Assembly (NCBI RefSeq): GCF_019396325.1
Contig: NZ_JAHKRO010000034.1
Span: 1 to 64,000, forward strand
Direction of reading: 5' to 3'
Length of the DNA stretch: 64,000 nucleotides
DNA from: Nonomuraea ceibae
GTDB lineage: Bacteria; Actinomycetota; Actinomycetes; Streptosporangiales; Streptosporangiaceae
Below are positions 32,132-41,058 of this stretch, piece after piece. Position 1 is the stretch's first letter; each line of letters starts with the position of its first letter. The notes below the pieces were generated by a model. The model had not been told where the DNA came from and did no database searches. It saw nothing but the letters and a program-made list of their open reading frames with translations. A program made the position numbers and the translations under genes.

Positions 32132-34007
32132 GAGGGTCTCCAAGGAAGTAGGTGGGCTCGGGCGCGTGGAGGGGGTGGAGCAGCTGCCGGGCAGGGCGGT
32201 GCGGAACCGGCACGTGGCGGGTGGAGTGCCAGAGGGTGGCCTCGAGCGGGTCCAGCTCGGGATGGCAGGCACAGCGGCGGGCGATGTTGCCACTGCTCAC
32301 CGGCGGCATGGTGGGTACCAGCTGCGGCGGCGGGCTGGGCGGCGGGCTGGGCGGCGCGGACAGAGGCATGGACCAAGTCACCGGTACTTGGGCTGTCGAG
32401 TGCTGATGCTGCAGCAGCCAGTCGTCGGCCGCCTGGGCCACCTCGCGCAGCGCCTGGTGCAGGTGAACGAGCGCCTCACGGGGGACGGTCAACGGTGCGG
32501 TGCCGATTTGCGGCGTGCTGCCCGTGACCGGGTGTGCCAGGGACCGGCGGCGGATCCAGGCCTGCCACAGCGGCCGGATCACCGCAGCCACACCGGCCAG
32601 GCCCGCGACGCTCAGGCACACGGCCAGGATGGAGTGGTAGCCGGCCTCGGCACCGGTCAGGAAGGGGCGTTCCAGAAGCGCGGCCGCGCCGGCGACGCCC
32701 AGGGCTCCGCCTCCTTGGCGCATCGTCATACCGGCCGCGCCGGTGGCGGCGATCTGGTCGGGCAGCCGGGTCTGGCTGGCGGCGGAGGCCGCTACCGTCG
32801 CGACGATGCCCAGCCCTGCCCCCAGCCCGGTCAACGCCACCAGAGCGGCCAGTGGGTCAGGCCCGGCAGGCTCACGTGTGGTCCAGGCCAGCGCCGTGCC
32901 GGAGGCGATCACGGCCATCGCGCCGCCGTAGGCGAGCGTCCGCTGCCCCCACCGTCGGCTCAGGGCGCCGGTGAGCGGGCCGGCGAGCAGCACCGCTGCG
33001 GAGATCGGCGCCAGCACAATGCTGGCATGCCACCCGCCGAGCTCGGCGGCGCCGAGATAGCCGGGAGCGAAGACGAGGATCGGCGCCGACATCAGCCCGT
33101 ACAGAGCCGACATGACCCAGCCCCAGCGGATTCCGCCGTGCTGCCACAGCCGCACGGGCACGGCCGGGTTGGGATGGGAGCGGGCTCGCAGCAGCGCGCC
33201 TGCCACTCCCGCGACTGCGATGCTGCCTGTTAGCAGGACACGCGTCGATGTCCAGGCCCAGTGCGCGCCCTGGTAGACGACCAGCGCCGCGGCGCCGACT
33301 CCGGCGGCCAGCAGGAGCGCGCCGGGCCCGTCCGGCCGCGCCCCGGCGCGGCGGGTGTCGTGCGGAAGTGCCGGGATCAGGCACACCAGCGCGGCCGCCA
33401 GCACGAGCCCGGGCAGGAACAACGCCCGCCATCCCCCCGCTGCGGCGATCGCCCCTCCGCCGGCATGCACGAGCATCGCGCCCGCTCCGCCGGCACCGTT
33501 CCACCAGCCGATACCCGAGCGGCGGCGCGCGGCGGGCAGATGCGCTATCAGCAAGCTGAGCGAGGCCGGGATCATCAGCGCGGCGCCGCCGGCCTGCGCC
33601 GCGCGGCAGGTCAGCAGAATCAGCCAGCTCGGCGCGGCCATCATCGCAGCGGTCGACCCGGCGAAGATTGCGGCGCCGGCACCGAGGACGACACGCGGTC
33701 CCAGCCGGTCGGCGAGCTGGCCGCCGCAGGTCAGGAAGCCGGCGAACGGGACCAGGAAGGACGTCACCATCCAGGTCAGGTCCTCCAGGCCGAGTGTGTG
33801 CGCCAGCGTGCCCGGCATGACCGGTTCCGCCGTTGCCGGCGTGGCCAGCACGGCAACGGCGAGTGTCGCGGCGACTGTGTCGGCCGTCATCACGAGCATC
33901 GCAGCCGAGGCGACGGCCACCAGCACGACCATGCGCGCACCTGTCACGTGTTGCGATGCTGCTCGATCACGATGGCGCGCGATCCGCGGGGCTGTGCTCA
34001 CCGGCAT
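32121..34007 (-). CDS. MFS exporter (14-helix type) with long C-terminal tail
   Basis: The frame from the ATG at 34007 gives 628 aa; an in-frame ATG at 33932 is an alternative and neither has a strong RBS. About 14 hydrophobic segments are present, with the MFS loop ADRLGPRVVLGAGAAIFAGS and the antiporter-like region of drug/H+ transporters. After residue 460 the protein carries about 150 residues of cytoplasmic tail, rich in Pro, His and Ser with SPPPSPPPQLVP, which is unusual for the family. It overlaps dhbA by 11 nt, so I infer export of 2,3-dihydroxybenzoate or a catechol derived from it. Confidence 0.82.
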   Translation of the reverse strand: MPVSTAPRIARHRDRAASQHVTGARMVVLVAVASAAMLVMTADTVAATLAVAVLATPATAEPVMPGTLAHTLGLEDLTWMVTSFLVPFAGFLTCGGQLADRLGPRVVLGAGAAIFAGSTAAMMAAPSWLILLTCRAAQAGGAALMIPASLSLLIAHLPAARRRSGIGWWNGAGGAGAMLVHAGGGAIAAAGGWRALFLPGLVLAAALVCLIPALPHDTRRAGARPDGPGALLLAAGVGAAALVVYQGAHWAWTSTRVLLTGSIAVAGVAGALLRARSHPNPAVPVRLWQHGGIRWGWVMSALYGLMSAPILVFAPGYLGAAELGGWHASIVLAPISAAVLLAGPLTGALSRRWGQRTLAYGGAMAVIASGTALAWTTREPAGPDPLAALVALTGLGAGLGIVATVAASAASQTRLPDQIAATGAAGMTMRQGGGALGVAGAAALLERPFLTGAEAGYHSILAVCLSVAGLAGVAAVIRPLWQAWIRRRSLAHPVTGSTPQIGTAPLTVPREALVHLHQALREVAQAADDWLLQHQHSTAQVPVTWSMPLSAPPSPPPSPPPQLVPTMPPVSSGNIARRCACHPELDPLEATLWHSTRHVPVPHRPARQLLHPLHAPEPTYFLGDPHAR

Positions 34008-34033
34008 GTCACTGGTTCGAAGCCGGGCGGTAG

Positions 34034-34951
34034 TCACTGGGTGCCCGTTGGTCCGGTTGAGGGCCATCCAGTCCCTGAGGGACGACGGGCCGCGTGGTTG
34101 ATTGCGGTGTGCTGCCCTTGGAAGGTTGATGTCGGCCGGTCGGCGGAGGACAGCTCGTGGCCGATCGTGTCGATGACCGCTCGGCGCGCCGCTGCCGGCT
34201 CCAGGGCGCCGTCGGCCAGATGCCGCCACATGGCCTCGGCTGCCCGACCAGCGACGTTCATGTGTCGTGAGCAGGCAGCTTGGAGGTGTCGCTCGAGTTC
34301 AAGGGTGGTGTCCAGCTGACGCTGGAGCGCGGGCCGGGACGAGGATCGCGGCAGGCCTTCCAGCTCGGCCAGCCGGATCGGCCAGCGTAGATGGTCGCGC
34401 TCCACATCAGCGAGCACGGAGGAGGCCGCGTCCTGCTGGAGGATGCGGGGAGTCTGGCGCAGGCACTGCTGTGTCAAGGTGCAGACGACGTCGATCGTGG
34501 CCCTCAGGTTCCGCAAGGCGCTGAGTGCCAGTCGCAGCACCCGAATTCGGTGTTCTAGGCTGCGGGAGCTCCATCCGTGTACCAGCAATCCGGACGCGTC
34601 CGCCTCGACGGACCAACCCACCAACGTCAGTTCGCGGCGCAGGCGATGAGACAGCACCCAGCGGCGGCGCTCATCGAGGTCGGCGTGCAGGTGAATCTGG
34701 ACACGGCCTCGCTCCATGGGGGAGACCTGAGGGCGGGTTGAGCCAGCCAGCCGTTCACAGACACGTGCCACGGTGGCATTCATGGGGAGGGTTTCCGTTC
34801 GGGCTCCGGGCCGGACGCCGATGGGTGCGAGTTCGGCGGCGATGATCGTCGAGGGGCGGGTGCCTGAGGGGGGCGGGGTGGGCGGTGGTTCGGTGTCGGG
34901 AAGCAGGCTCGGCGATAGGGCCTGGAAGGCGTGAGCGCGCAGATACGACAT
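34034..34951 (-). CDS. Protein of unknown function upstream of the dhb exporter
   Basis: I do not recognise this 305-aa protein. It begins MSYLRAHAFQALSPSLLPDT with a Pro-rich segment. A central block (RVQIHLHADLDERRRWVLSH, LRRELTLVGWSVEADASGLL) is followed by helical sequence (LSALRNLRATIDVVCTLTQQ, RPALQRQLDTTLELERHLQA). No signal peptide, membrane helix or known motif is seen. It lies 26 bp before the MFS gene on the same strand and appears to be the first gene of the dhb transcript, so a regulatory or accessory role is possible. An internal start (MNATVARVCERLAG) would shorten it by 56 residues. Confidence 0.6.
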   Translation of the reverse strand: MSYLRAHAFQALSPSLLPDTEPPPTPPPSGTRPSTIIAAELAPIGVRPGARTETLPMNATVARVCERLAGSTRPQVSPMERGRVQIHLHADLDERRRWVLSHRLRRELTLVGWSVEADASGLLVHGWSSRSLEHRIRVLRLALSALRNLRATIDVVCTLTQQCLRQTPRILQQDAASSVLADVERDHLRWPIRLAELEGLPRSSSRPALQRQLDTTLELERHLQAACSRHMNVAGRAAEAMWRHLADGALEPAAARRAVIDTIGHELSSADRPTSTFQGQHTAINHAARRPSGTGWPSTGPTGTQ

Positions 34952-35993
34952 GCGAAGTCTCCCGGGAAGGTTCCATTTGCAGGTGCAGAGCCGGAACCGA
35001 GAGGTCGGCCTCTGGGCCGTACTGTTTGAAGGTGCCTTAGTCGTGACATTGGCGAGGAGTGTGCTTCCGTTCGGCTGCTCGTGTCGATTGACAAACAGTC
35101 AGATACACTTGTCAGGTACGCGGACGAAGTTAAGCACGAGAATGCGTGAACTGTTAGTAAAGATCGCAGTGAAGTCGGACTGTGATGACTTTGTGACAAT
35201 TGGGGGCATGGTGGCTGAGCTGCGGACCGCCCCTGACAGGGGAGCGGGAACTGGCCCCATCACCACGGTGATCGAACGCCCCAGGCTGCCCTGCGCGAGC
35301 GGATCGAACGAGCCTGGTCGAGAAATCTCGCAGAGGCGAGCGAGTCGCTACGGGGAGACGAGGGGCTGCGGCGCAAACACGAGCCATACCTGCGGGGAAA
35401 CGCGCTCCTAGTCAGCGACAGCCGCACTCGTGTCCTCGACGCGAGGACCACCTCCAGACCTGCCCGCCCCATCACGACAGCCGATGGCAGCCTGCGGCCT
35501 TCGCTGCGGCGACTGCCTTCTACGCTCTCCAGCGCGCAGGTGAGCAGCAAGGACTGAACTGGACCGGCGTCATGCTGCTCAGCCCGTCGGTGACAACAGC
35601 GTCCTCAGGTTGCCGGTCGAACGCGTTGTTGCCCGGGCGGCGTGGGGAGCAACGGCGCCGGCCACGGGCAAGCGGTAGTTCCGCGTCGCAGAGCGGCTCG
35701 CCGCACAGAGCCTGCAGGAAGTCCGGCAACGCTCGCAGTCGCGGACCAGCCAGTCCTGCCGGATGACCAAGTGGTCACGTTCTGGCGGACATTCCCGCCG
35801 CGCAGCAAAGGGCGCCCCGCCGGCATCAGCGCGCTGCCCCCTGCCCGTAGTACTTCACGGTGCTGAGCCCATGCAGGTCTACGCTGCGTCCAGCGGGCCG
35901 TAGGGCACGCAGCGCGGCCATCAGCGCCAGGGGCTGTCACAGAACACGAACTAAGCGCTACCGGAACTCCGCCGCCGACGGCGTGACCACTCG
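34952..35993. other. One-kilobase stretch without a convincing gene
   Basis: The left 200 bp, which is AT-richer, probably holds the promoter of the dhb transcript on the minus strand. No iron-box (DmdR/IdeR-like) palindrome was found there. Around 35270-35420 the plus-strand frame AALRERIERAWSRNLAEASE is protein-like but short and without a start. The rest (35500-35990) has only GC-driven open frames. Confidence 0.4.
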
Positions 35994-37190
35994 CTATGCG
36001 GTCGGCCCGGACTGATCGGAGAGTTCACGATATGCCTCGCGCAGCTCTGCGGTCTCGGGAAGACGGCGGGCGGCGACGGCATTGATCACTTCTCTGGCCC
36101 TCCAATAGCTGGAGGGCACCAGGAGCCCGCTGGTGATGGCGGTCAGAGTAAGATGTCCGGCCTCGTCGGCTTGATCGGCGGAGATGAGTGCCAAAGCGAG
36201 GTCAAGACGGGCGGAGACGGCTCTGCGCGGACGCGGCGGCCCGTCGGTGGCTGACTCCAGACGCGCAAGCACTTGACGGGCGTACGGCTCGGCTGCCGGG
36301 TCCCCTAGCCATGAAAGCGTGGTCGCCACATAGGCGTCACTCTTGGCGGGGTCGTAGCGGTAGTGGTGCTCGGGACGATCGGGCATCGACAACGGGGAGA
36401 CAAGCCGGGCCACGCGGTTGAGCGCCTCTCGTGTCTCTGAGGCGGCTCCAAGCCGAGCCCATATACGCCCCTCCTGCGCTACTGCCTGGATGAAGGCAGA
36501 TCCATCGCGAGGCGCAATGGCTTGGGCACCTTGGGACAGCGTCAAAGCACGGCGATAGTTGCCCGCTGTGAGCGCTTGCCATGCTTCGGTTTCCAGGCAC
36601 CAGGCGGCTAGTTCGTGGTGCTCAGTCTGCTTCGCCAACTGAGCAGCAGTCCTGAGACGGGCCGTGGCGGAGGGCAGCTCATGTAGATCGATATGGCATG
36701 TGGATCCCAGCAACGACAGCCAGCCGCCGACCACAAGGAGGCGACGCTGTTCGCTGAGGGTCTTCCTCGCGTCCATCAGCCCCACGACGTAGGTCAGATG
36801 TTTGCGTATGCGGCCAAGCAACTCCTGAGGAGGTGTGCCGGGGTAGGCCGTCGCAAGATCATCAACGGCTCGTTCGAGCCTGTCGAGAGTTTCCGCGCCG
36901 ATGTCACTCGCGGCGGCGCGACGCGAGAGCTCCAGGGCAGCAAGCTCATCGTCGACCGCAGGTGAATCGTCCGACGTGCAACGTGCCGGCGACGGTACGA
37001 ACTCTTCGAGCCCCCCGGGCGCAGACAGCACGGCTTCTAGCTGCCGGACGAGCGGCATTGACGGAGGTTTGTGACCATTGAGGATTTTGGAGAGGTACCC
37101 GACGTCGTAGTTGGCGGCCGCGGCCAGCTTGCGCAGAGAGATCCCACGCTGGCTCATCAGCTCTCGCGCTTTCTCGCCGAAGGTCGTCAT
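35994..37190 (-). CDS. XRE family regulator with TPR-like C-terminus
   Basis: The ATG at 37190 gives 398 aa (MTTFGEKARELMSQRGISLR). Residues 5-60 form the XRE helix-turn-helix (LRKLAAAANYDVGYLSKILN, GHKPPSMPLVRQLEAVL). The rest is helical, with repeats such as TARLRTAAQLAKQTEHHELA and YRRALTLSQGAQAIAPRDGS, like tetratricopeptide sensors. This class often lies beside a DUF574 methyltransferase, as here (divergent gene at 37440). The long spacer has repeated GTTGCC elements that may be its operator. A longer open frame upstream is GC-driven and has no homology. Confidence 0.87.
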   Translation of the reverse strand: MTTFGEKARELMSQRGISLRKLAAAANYDVGYLSKILNGHKPPSMPLVRQLEAVLSAPGGLEEFVPSPARCTSDDSPAVDDELAALELSRRAAASDIGAETLDRLERAVDDLATAYPGTPPQELLGRIRKHLTYVVGLMDARKTLSEQRRLLVVGGWLSLLGSTCHIDLHELPSATARLRTAAQLAKQTEHHELAAWCLETEAWQALTAGNYRRALTLSQGAQAIAPRDGSAFIQAVAQEGRIWARLGAASETREALNRVARLVSPLSMPDRPEHHYRYDPAKSDAYVATTLSWLGDPAAEPYARQVLARLESATDGPPRPRRAVSARLDLALALISADQADEAGHLTLTAITSGLLVPSSYWRAREVINAVAARRLPETAELREAYRELSDQSGPTA

Positions 37191-37231
37191 CGCACGCCCG
37201 TGTCTCGGAACCGAAGGTGGCAGGTGACCGT

Positions 37232-37281
37232 GTTGCCCGCTGCTGTTGCCTGTTGCCCCGGGCTGGAGGGCAACGGGCAAC
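37232..37281. promoter_or_regulatory. GTTGCC inverted and direct repeats, candidate operator
   Basis: The spacer between the divergent XRE and methyltransferase genes has GTTGCCCG (37232-37239), two further GTTGCC copies, then GGGCAAC and CGGGCAAC (37274-37281). The outer pair is a perfect 8-bp inverted repeat. The arrangement suits a multimeric XRE regulator acting on both promoters. Confidence 0.45.
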
Positions 37282-37439
37282 ATCTCCCACGGTAACCCGG
37301 TTGGCGGTTCCATGGGGCGTGACGCAGGCCAAGCGCGGTTCTGCCTCGCAACGCGCAAGTAGCCGCAAAGCGGCCCCGGCCCCGGTGCGTGAACACCGGG
37401 GTGGCCCGGGGCCTTGATCAGGAATTGAGGTCCTGACCC

Positions 37440-38327
37440 ATGGCACAGGATACGGCGAGAGCGGTGGCACGGAAGGGCAGCGGGGGTGTCTCGGAGAGGC
37501 TGGATGCGGATCTCCTGGGCAATCGGCGGGCGCTGGGAGCCGAGCGGCCGGGGTCGCTCGATCCGAATACGCCGAATGTGGCGCGGATGTACGACTTCTA
37601 CCTGGGGGGCAGAGACAATCTGGCGGTGGATCGGGCGGCGGCTGAGGCGGCGGAGCGGCTGAACCCGGACACCAGATTGTGCGCTCTGGCCAACCGGGCG
37701 TTCCTGGGCCGGGCGGTGCGGTATCTGGCTGAGCAGGGAGTTCGTCAGTTCCTGGACATTGGGACCGGTCTGCCTGCGATGGGAAACGTTCACGAGGTCG
37801 CTCAGTCGGTCGTGCCGGGCGCACGCACGGTGTATGTGGACTACGACCCGCTGGTGGCCATCCACGGGCGGGCGCTTCTGGCGCGGGATGCGCGGACCGA
37901 GATGGTTCAGGCGGACATGCGTGACCCGGCTGCGGTCCTGGAGAGTGCCGCAGGCCTGCTCGACTTCCGCGAGCCGGTGGCGGTGCTGCTGGTGGCGAGC
38001 CTGCATTTCATCGCCTCTCAGCAGGACCCGTACGCGATCGCGCGGTACCTGATGCAGGAGACCGAGGCGGGGAGTCACCTCGTGGTGTCACACGTGGTGT
38101 GGACCGAGACGACCGTTAGGGCGGTGGCTCCGTATGAGGGGGCATCCGCACCGGTGACGCTGCGCAGTGAGCAGGACATCGCGGGGTTCTTCACGGTGGC
38201 GGCAGCTGCTTTGGTGGAGCCGGGTTTGGTGCGGGTGCCGTTGTGGCGTCCGGAGGTGGCCGTGGAGCTGGCGGCCGAGGATGCCGTTCGGGTGGACATC
38301 GTGGGCGGCGTGGGGCGGCGGGGATGA
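37440..38327 (+). CDS. DUF574-family SAM-dependent methyltransferase
   Basis: The 295-aa protein shows the signature of the actinobacterial DUF574 (Methyltransf_19) family: DPNTPNVARMYDFYLGGRDN near residue 42, RQFLDIGTGLP as the SAM-binding motif I, ARTVYVDYDPLVAIHGRALL as motif II and AVLLVASLHFI as motif IV. These proteins are abundant in actinomycetes and usually sit next to XRE regulators, but their substrates are unknown. GAGG lies before the ATG at 37440. The stop overlaps a tiny downstream frame by 4 nt. Confidence 0.9.
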   Translation: MAQDTARAVARKGSGGVSERLDADLLGNRRALGAERPGSLDPNTPNVARMYDFYLGGRDNLAVDRAAAEAAERLNPDTRLCALANRAFLGRAVRYLAEQGVRQFLDIGTGLPAMGNVHEVAQSVVPGARTVYVDYDPLVAIHGRALLARDARTEMVQADMRDPAAVLESAAGLLDFREPVAVLLVASLHFIASQQDPYAIARYLMQETEAGSHLVVSHVVWTETTVRAVAPYEGASAPVTLRSEQDIAGFFTVAAAALVEPGLVRVPLWRPEVAVELAAEDAVRVDIVGGVGRRG

Positions 38328-38464
38328 GCGCGCCGGCGGTGGTGAGTCCGGCGGTGGTGAGTCCGGCGGGTGGACTGGCTCGGGCGCCGGCGGGGGAACT
38401 GCAGAGCCTGTGGTGTGCCGGCACGGACGAGCGCTGCTGGCCTACGACGATGGCAGCGTCATGA
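38324..38464 (+). CDS. Possible small coupled ORF (46 aa)
   Basis: The ATG at 38324 overlaps the methyltransferase stop (ATGA). The frame reads MSAPAVVSPAVVSPAGGLAR and then APAGELQSLWCAGTDERC, ending at 38464. Its first half is produced by a 15-bp tandem repeat at 38333-38362. I see no family match, and it may be only sequence drift behind the stop codon. Confidence 0.25.
   Translation: MSAPAVVSPAVVSPAGGLARAPAGELQSLWCAGTDERCWPTTMAAS
38333..38362. repeat. Two-copy 15-bp tandem repeat
   Basis: CCGGCGGTGGTGAGT occurs twice in direct succession (38333-38347 and 38348-38362), with a third partial copy. The period is a whole number of codons, so the small frame stays open and reads PAVVS twice. 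Confidence 0.8.
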
Positions 38465-38866
38465 TCCAGGCGACCGGGCGCGACGCCACCTCAGCCAGCC
38501 TCGCCGCCGCCGACGAGGGCTGACTTGGCCGACCCTCTCGGCTCCCTCCACGGCAGGCAGGAAGATTCCCCTGCGGACATGTCTGCGGCCATCCTCGCCG
38601 GTGAGCTGAGCCGGCGGTCGCGTGCCGGAACTCGCAGACGGTGGCTGCAGCTGCCTGGGAGCGACACGAGCCTCGGGGCGTTGGGGAGATGCGCGCCCGC
38701 AGACCAGCCAGCTTCCCCGGAACGCTCCGGTTCCGATCCGGCCGCCGGGAGGTGGCACCGGCCCCGGGAACTCCGCCCACTCGACCTCTGATGTAGCTGG
38801 TACGCCCGTTGCCCGGCGGCACCGGGGAACCGAACGTCCAAATTCACCCATGGAGATCACTCACCC
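38465..38866. other. Intergenic stretch without a recognised gene
   Basis: No frame has recognisable homology on either strand. It should contain the promoter for the binding-protein/O-methyltransferase pair that begins at 38867. Confidence 0.4.
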
Positions 38867-39892
38867 ATGCGTACATTACATACGGTTATCTCGCTGCTGC
38901 TCTTAGTAGGAATCGTTGGGTGTGGCAGTTCGCAGCCGACCTCTGAGCAGAACGGTCGCCCCTTGACGACCATCAAGGTCGGCATCATGCCCATCCCGGA
39001 CTGCGCCACCGTCCCCGCGGCTGAGAAGGAAGGCTACTTCGCGGCCGAAGGACTACGTGTCGAGCGCGTAATCGTGCAGGGAGGCGGCATCGCGATGCCG
39101 AAGCTCCAGAGCGGCGAACTACAGTTCGCGATCATGAACTACGTGGCGGCCATCCAGAAGGAGGCGGTGGCGCCCGGCACGATCAAACTCGTCACCGACG
39201 CCTACCAGGCTGCTCCCAACGCGTTCGTCCTCATGGTGCCGGGCGACAGCCCGATCAGATCGGTCAGCGAGCTGCGAGGCAAACGCATCTCGGTGCTGAC
39301 GCTGAACTCCGTCGGCACCCTCACCCTGGAAGCCGCGTTGAAAGTCGCTGGCCTGACCAAGGACGACGTGCACATCTCCGAGATGAAGGTCACGGACATG
39401 GGCGTAGCTATGGACCGCGGGCAAATCGACGCGGCGTGGATGACCGAGCCGTTCATCACCGGCTACGGCCTGAGCGGCGGCCGAAAGCTGGCCGACATGA
39501 TGGACGGCCAGACCGAGGACCTGCCCATCGCCGGGTGGGCTACCTCGGACGAGTTCGCCCGTGCCAATCCCGGCACGGTGGCGGCCTTCCAGCGCGCCAT
39601 GCTGCGCGCGCAGGCCGACGTCGCCTCGGACCGGCAACTCGTCACGAATCTCCTGCCCACCTACACGAAGATCGACAAGAACGCCGCCAGCAGCATCACG
39701 ATCGGCGTCTTCCCCCTCGACCTGGCTCCCAGCCGGATCCAGCGGGTCGCCGATTTGATGCGCGAGTACGACTACATCTCCAAGAAGGTCGACGTCACCA
39801 AGCTCCTGGTGCCTCCACCGCCCAGTTCCACGCCGCCTTCCGATTCCGTCCTGCCGTCCTCACCCGGCCCGAGCCAGGGAGGAGCACCATGA
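38867..39892 (+). CDS. NMT1/THI5-type ABC substrate-binding lipoprotein
   Basis: The 341-aa protein begins with a lipoprotein signal (MRTLHTVISLLLLVGIVGCG) whose lipobox LVGIVGC places the anchor on a cysteine near residue 19. The mature part is an NMT1-like binding fold: IKVGIMPIPDCATVPAAEKE, GYFAAEGLRVERV, LQFAIMNYVAAI, LRGKRISVLTLNS and MDRGQIDAAWMTEPF. Relatives capture sulfonates, thiamine precursors or pyrimidines. The C-terminus is a Pro/Ser-rich tail. No permease or ATPase gene is nearby, so it is an orphan. Its stop overlaps the O-methyltransferase start by 4 nt. Confidence 0.87.
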   Translation: MRTLHTVISLLLLVGIVGCGSSQPTSEQNGRPLTTIKVGIMPIPDCATVPAAEKEGYFAAEGLRVERVIVQGGGIAMPKLQSGELQFAIMNYVAAIQKEAVAPGTIKLVTDAYQAAPNAFVLMVPGDSPIRSVSELRGKRISVLTLNSVGTLTLEAALKVAGLTKDDVHISEMKVTDMGVAMDRGQIDAAWMTEPFITGYGLSGGRKLADMMDGQTEDLPIAGWATSDEFARANPGTVAAFQRAMLRAQADVASDRQLVTNLLPTYTKIDKNAASSITIGVFPLDLAPSRIQRVADLMREYDYISKKVDVTKLLVPPPPSSTPPSDSVLPSSPGPSQGGAP

Positions 39893-41058
39893 AGGCCGAA
39901 TCCACCGATCAGCCCACCGACCAGGCGCCCAGCCAGTCCGGCGATCTCACCGGAGACCGGTGCGACGACCCGACGGCGCGAAAGGCTCTGCCGCGACGGA
40001 CGCGCACGACGGCCAGAGCGCATTTGCTGGACCTCGACGAGCTCGACATCACCCCATTCGAGCGGGTCCAGTACATGATGAATGCAGTGGCGGACTTCGC
40101 CGCCCTGCACGCCGCGGTGTACCTTGGCGTCTTCGAGCTGCTGTCGGATGCGGAACGCAGCTGCGAGGAACTGGCCGAGGCATGCCAGGCCGACCCCCGC
40201 GCAATGCGCCGGCTGATGCGCTGGCTGCACGGCTACGACTTCGTCGCCATCTACGGCGACCGCTACCAGCTGACCGATCTGGGCCAGGTTCTCACCGCCG
40301 GCGCTGAACGCTCTCAGCGGCACGCCGTCCTGGTCACAGGATCGGCGTACTGGCAGGACGCGATCGGCGATCTGGCCGAAACCATCCGCAGGGGCCACCC
40401 CCAACCATCTGCGATGCCGCCCTACGAGTATCTGGCAGTCGACGGTGTGCTCGGTCCCGCCTTCGATCGGTTCATGGACGCTCGCAGCGCGGGCGTCGGC
40501 CAGGACCTCGCGGCGTTGCCCGAACTTGCGACCGCACGCACCGCCGCGGATCTGGGCGGCGGTCTGGGCGGCGTGCTGGCCCGCATCCTGCACGCCCACC
40601 CGGGGCTTCAGGGCATTCTTGTCGACCGTCCCGACGTCGTCGGTCGCGCTCGCGGGCGCCTGGAGGAACAAGGCGTGGCCGGGCGCGTTCAGTTCGTCGC
40701 CTGCGACTTGTTCGACGGTGTCCCCGGCGGAGCGCAGGTGTATCTGCTGTCCTCGGTGTTGCACAACCTCAGCGACGAGCGCGTGATGGCGCTGCTCACC
40801 CAGGTACGGCGGGCCATGCGCTCCACCGAGGCCGGGAGCGAAGTGTGGATCGTGGAGGGCATGCTGCCCCGTCTGCCCGGCGCCCGCAGTCTCTGGTACA
40901 GCACCGACATGCGGATGCTGGCGCTGTTCCCCGGTGACGGGGTGCGCACCTCCGAGGAGCTTGCCCGCCTGGTGCGCAACGCCGGTCTGCGCGTCCGCAA
41001 GACCAGCATGCTGCCGTGTGGGCAGTCCCTGATGGTCGCCCAACTGGATGAGCAGTAG
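39889..41058 (+). CDS. O-methyltransferase (acetylserotonin-OMT-like fold)
   Basis: The ATG at 39889 has GGGAGGAG 5 nt upstream and overlaps the preceding stop. The 389-aa enzyme has a 50-residue polar lead, a winged dimerisation domain (NAVADFAALHAAVYLGVFEL, ADPRAMRRLMRWLHGYDFVA), and the SAM domain with TAADLGGGLGGVLARIL, VQFVACDLFDGVP and the catalytic-region histidine in YLLSSVLHNLSDE. This is the pattern of antibiotic O-methyltransferases acting on hydroxyl groups of aromatic or polyketide substrates. Tight coupling to a binding lipoprotein is unusual; the shared ligand or substrate is unknown. Confidence 0.88.
   Translation: MKAESTDQPTDQAPSQSGDLTGDRCDDPTARKALPRRTRTTARAHLLDLDELDITPFERVQYMMNAVADFAALHAAVYLGVFELLSDAERSCEELAEACQADPRAMRRLMRWLHGYDFVAIYGDRYQLTDLGQVLTAGAERSQRHAVLVTGSAYWQDAIGDLAETIRRGHPQPSAMPPYEYLAVDGVLGPAFDRFMDARSAGVGQDLAALPELATARTAADLGGGLGGVLARILHAHPGLQGILVDRPDVVGRARGRLEEQGVAGRVQFVACDLFDGVPGGAQVYLLSSVLHNLSDERVMALLTQVRRAMRSTEAGSEVWIVEGMLPRLPGARSLWYSTDMRMLALFPGDGVRTSEELARLVRNAGLRVRKTSMLPCGQSLMVAQLDEQ

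Noticed and set aside
34952..35150. Iron-box (DmdR/IdeR) operator before the dhb transcript
   Set aside because: A partial TTAGTC-like string near 35038 lacks the inverted second half, so I do not call a site.
37191..38078. Upstream extension of the XRE gene to 38078
   Set aside because: The extension has no homology and is antisense to the DUF574 methyltransferase. The helix-turn-helix protein starts naturally at 37190.
39436..39888. N-terminal extension of the O-methyltransferase into the binding-protein gene
   Set aside because: It is a shifted-frame shadow of the binding protein; the ATG at 39889 with GGGAGGAG is a clear start.
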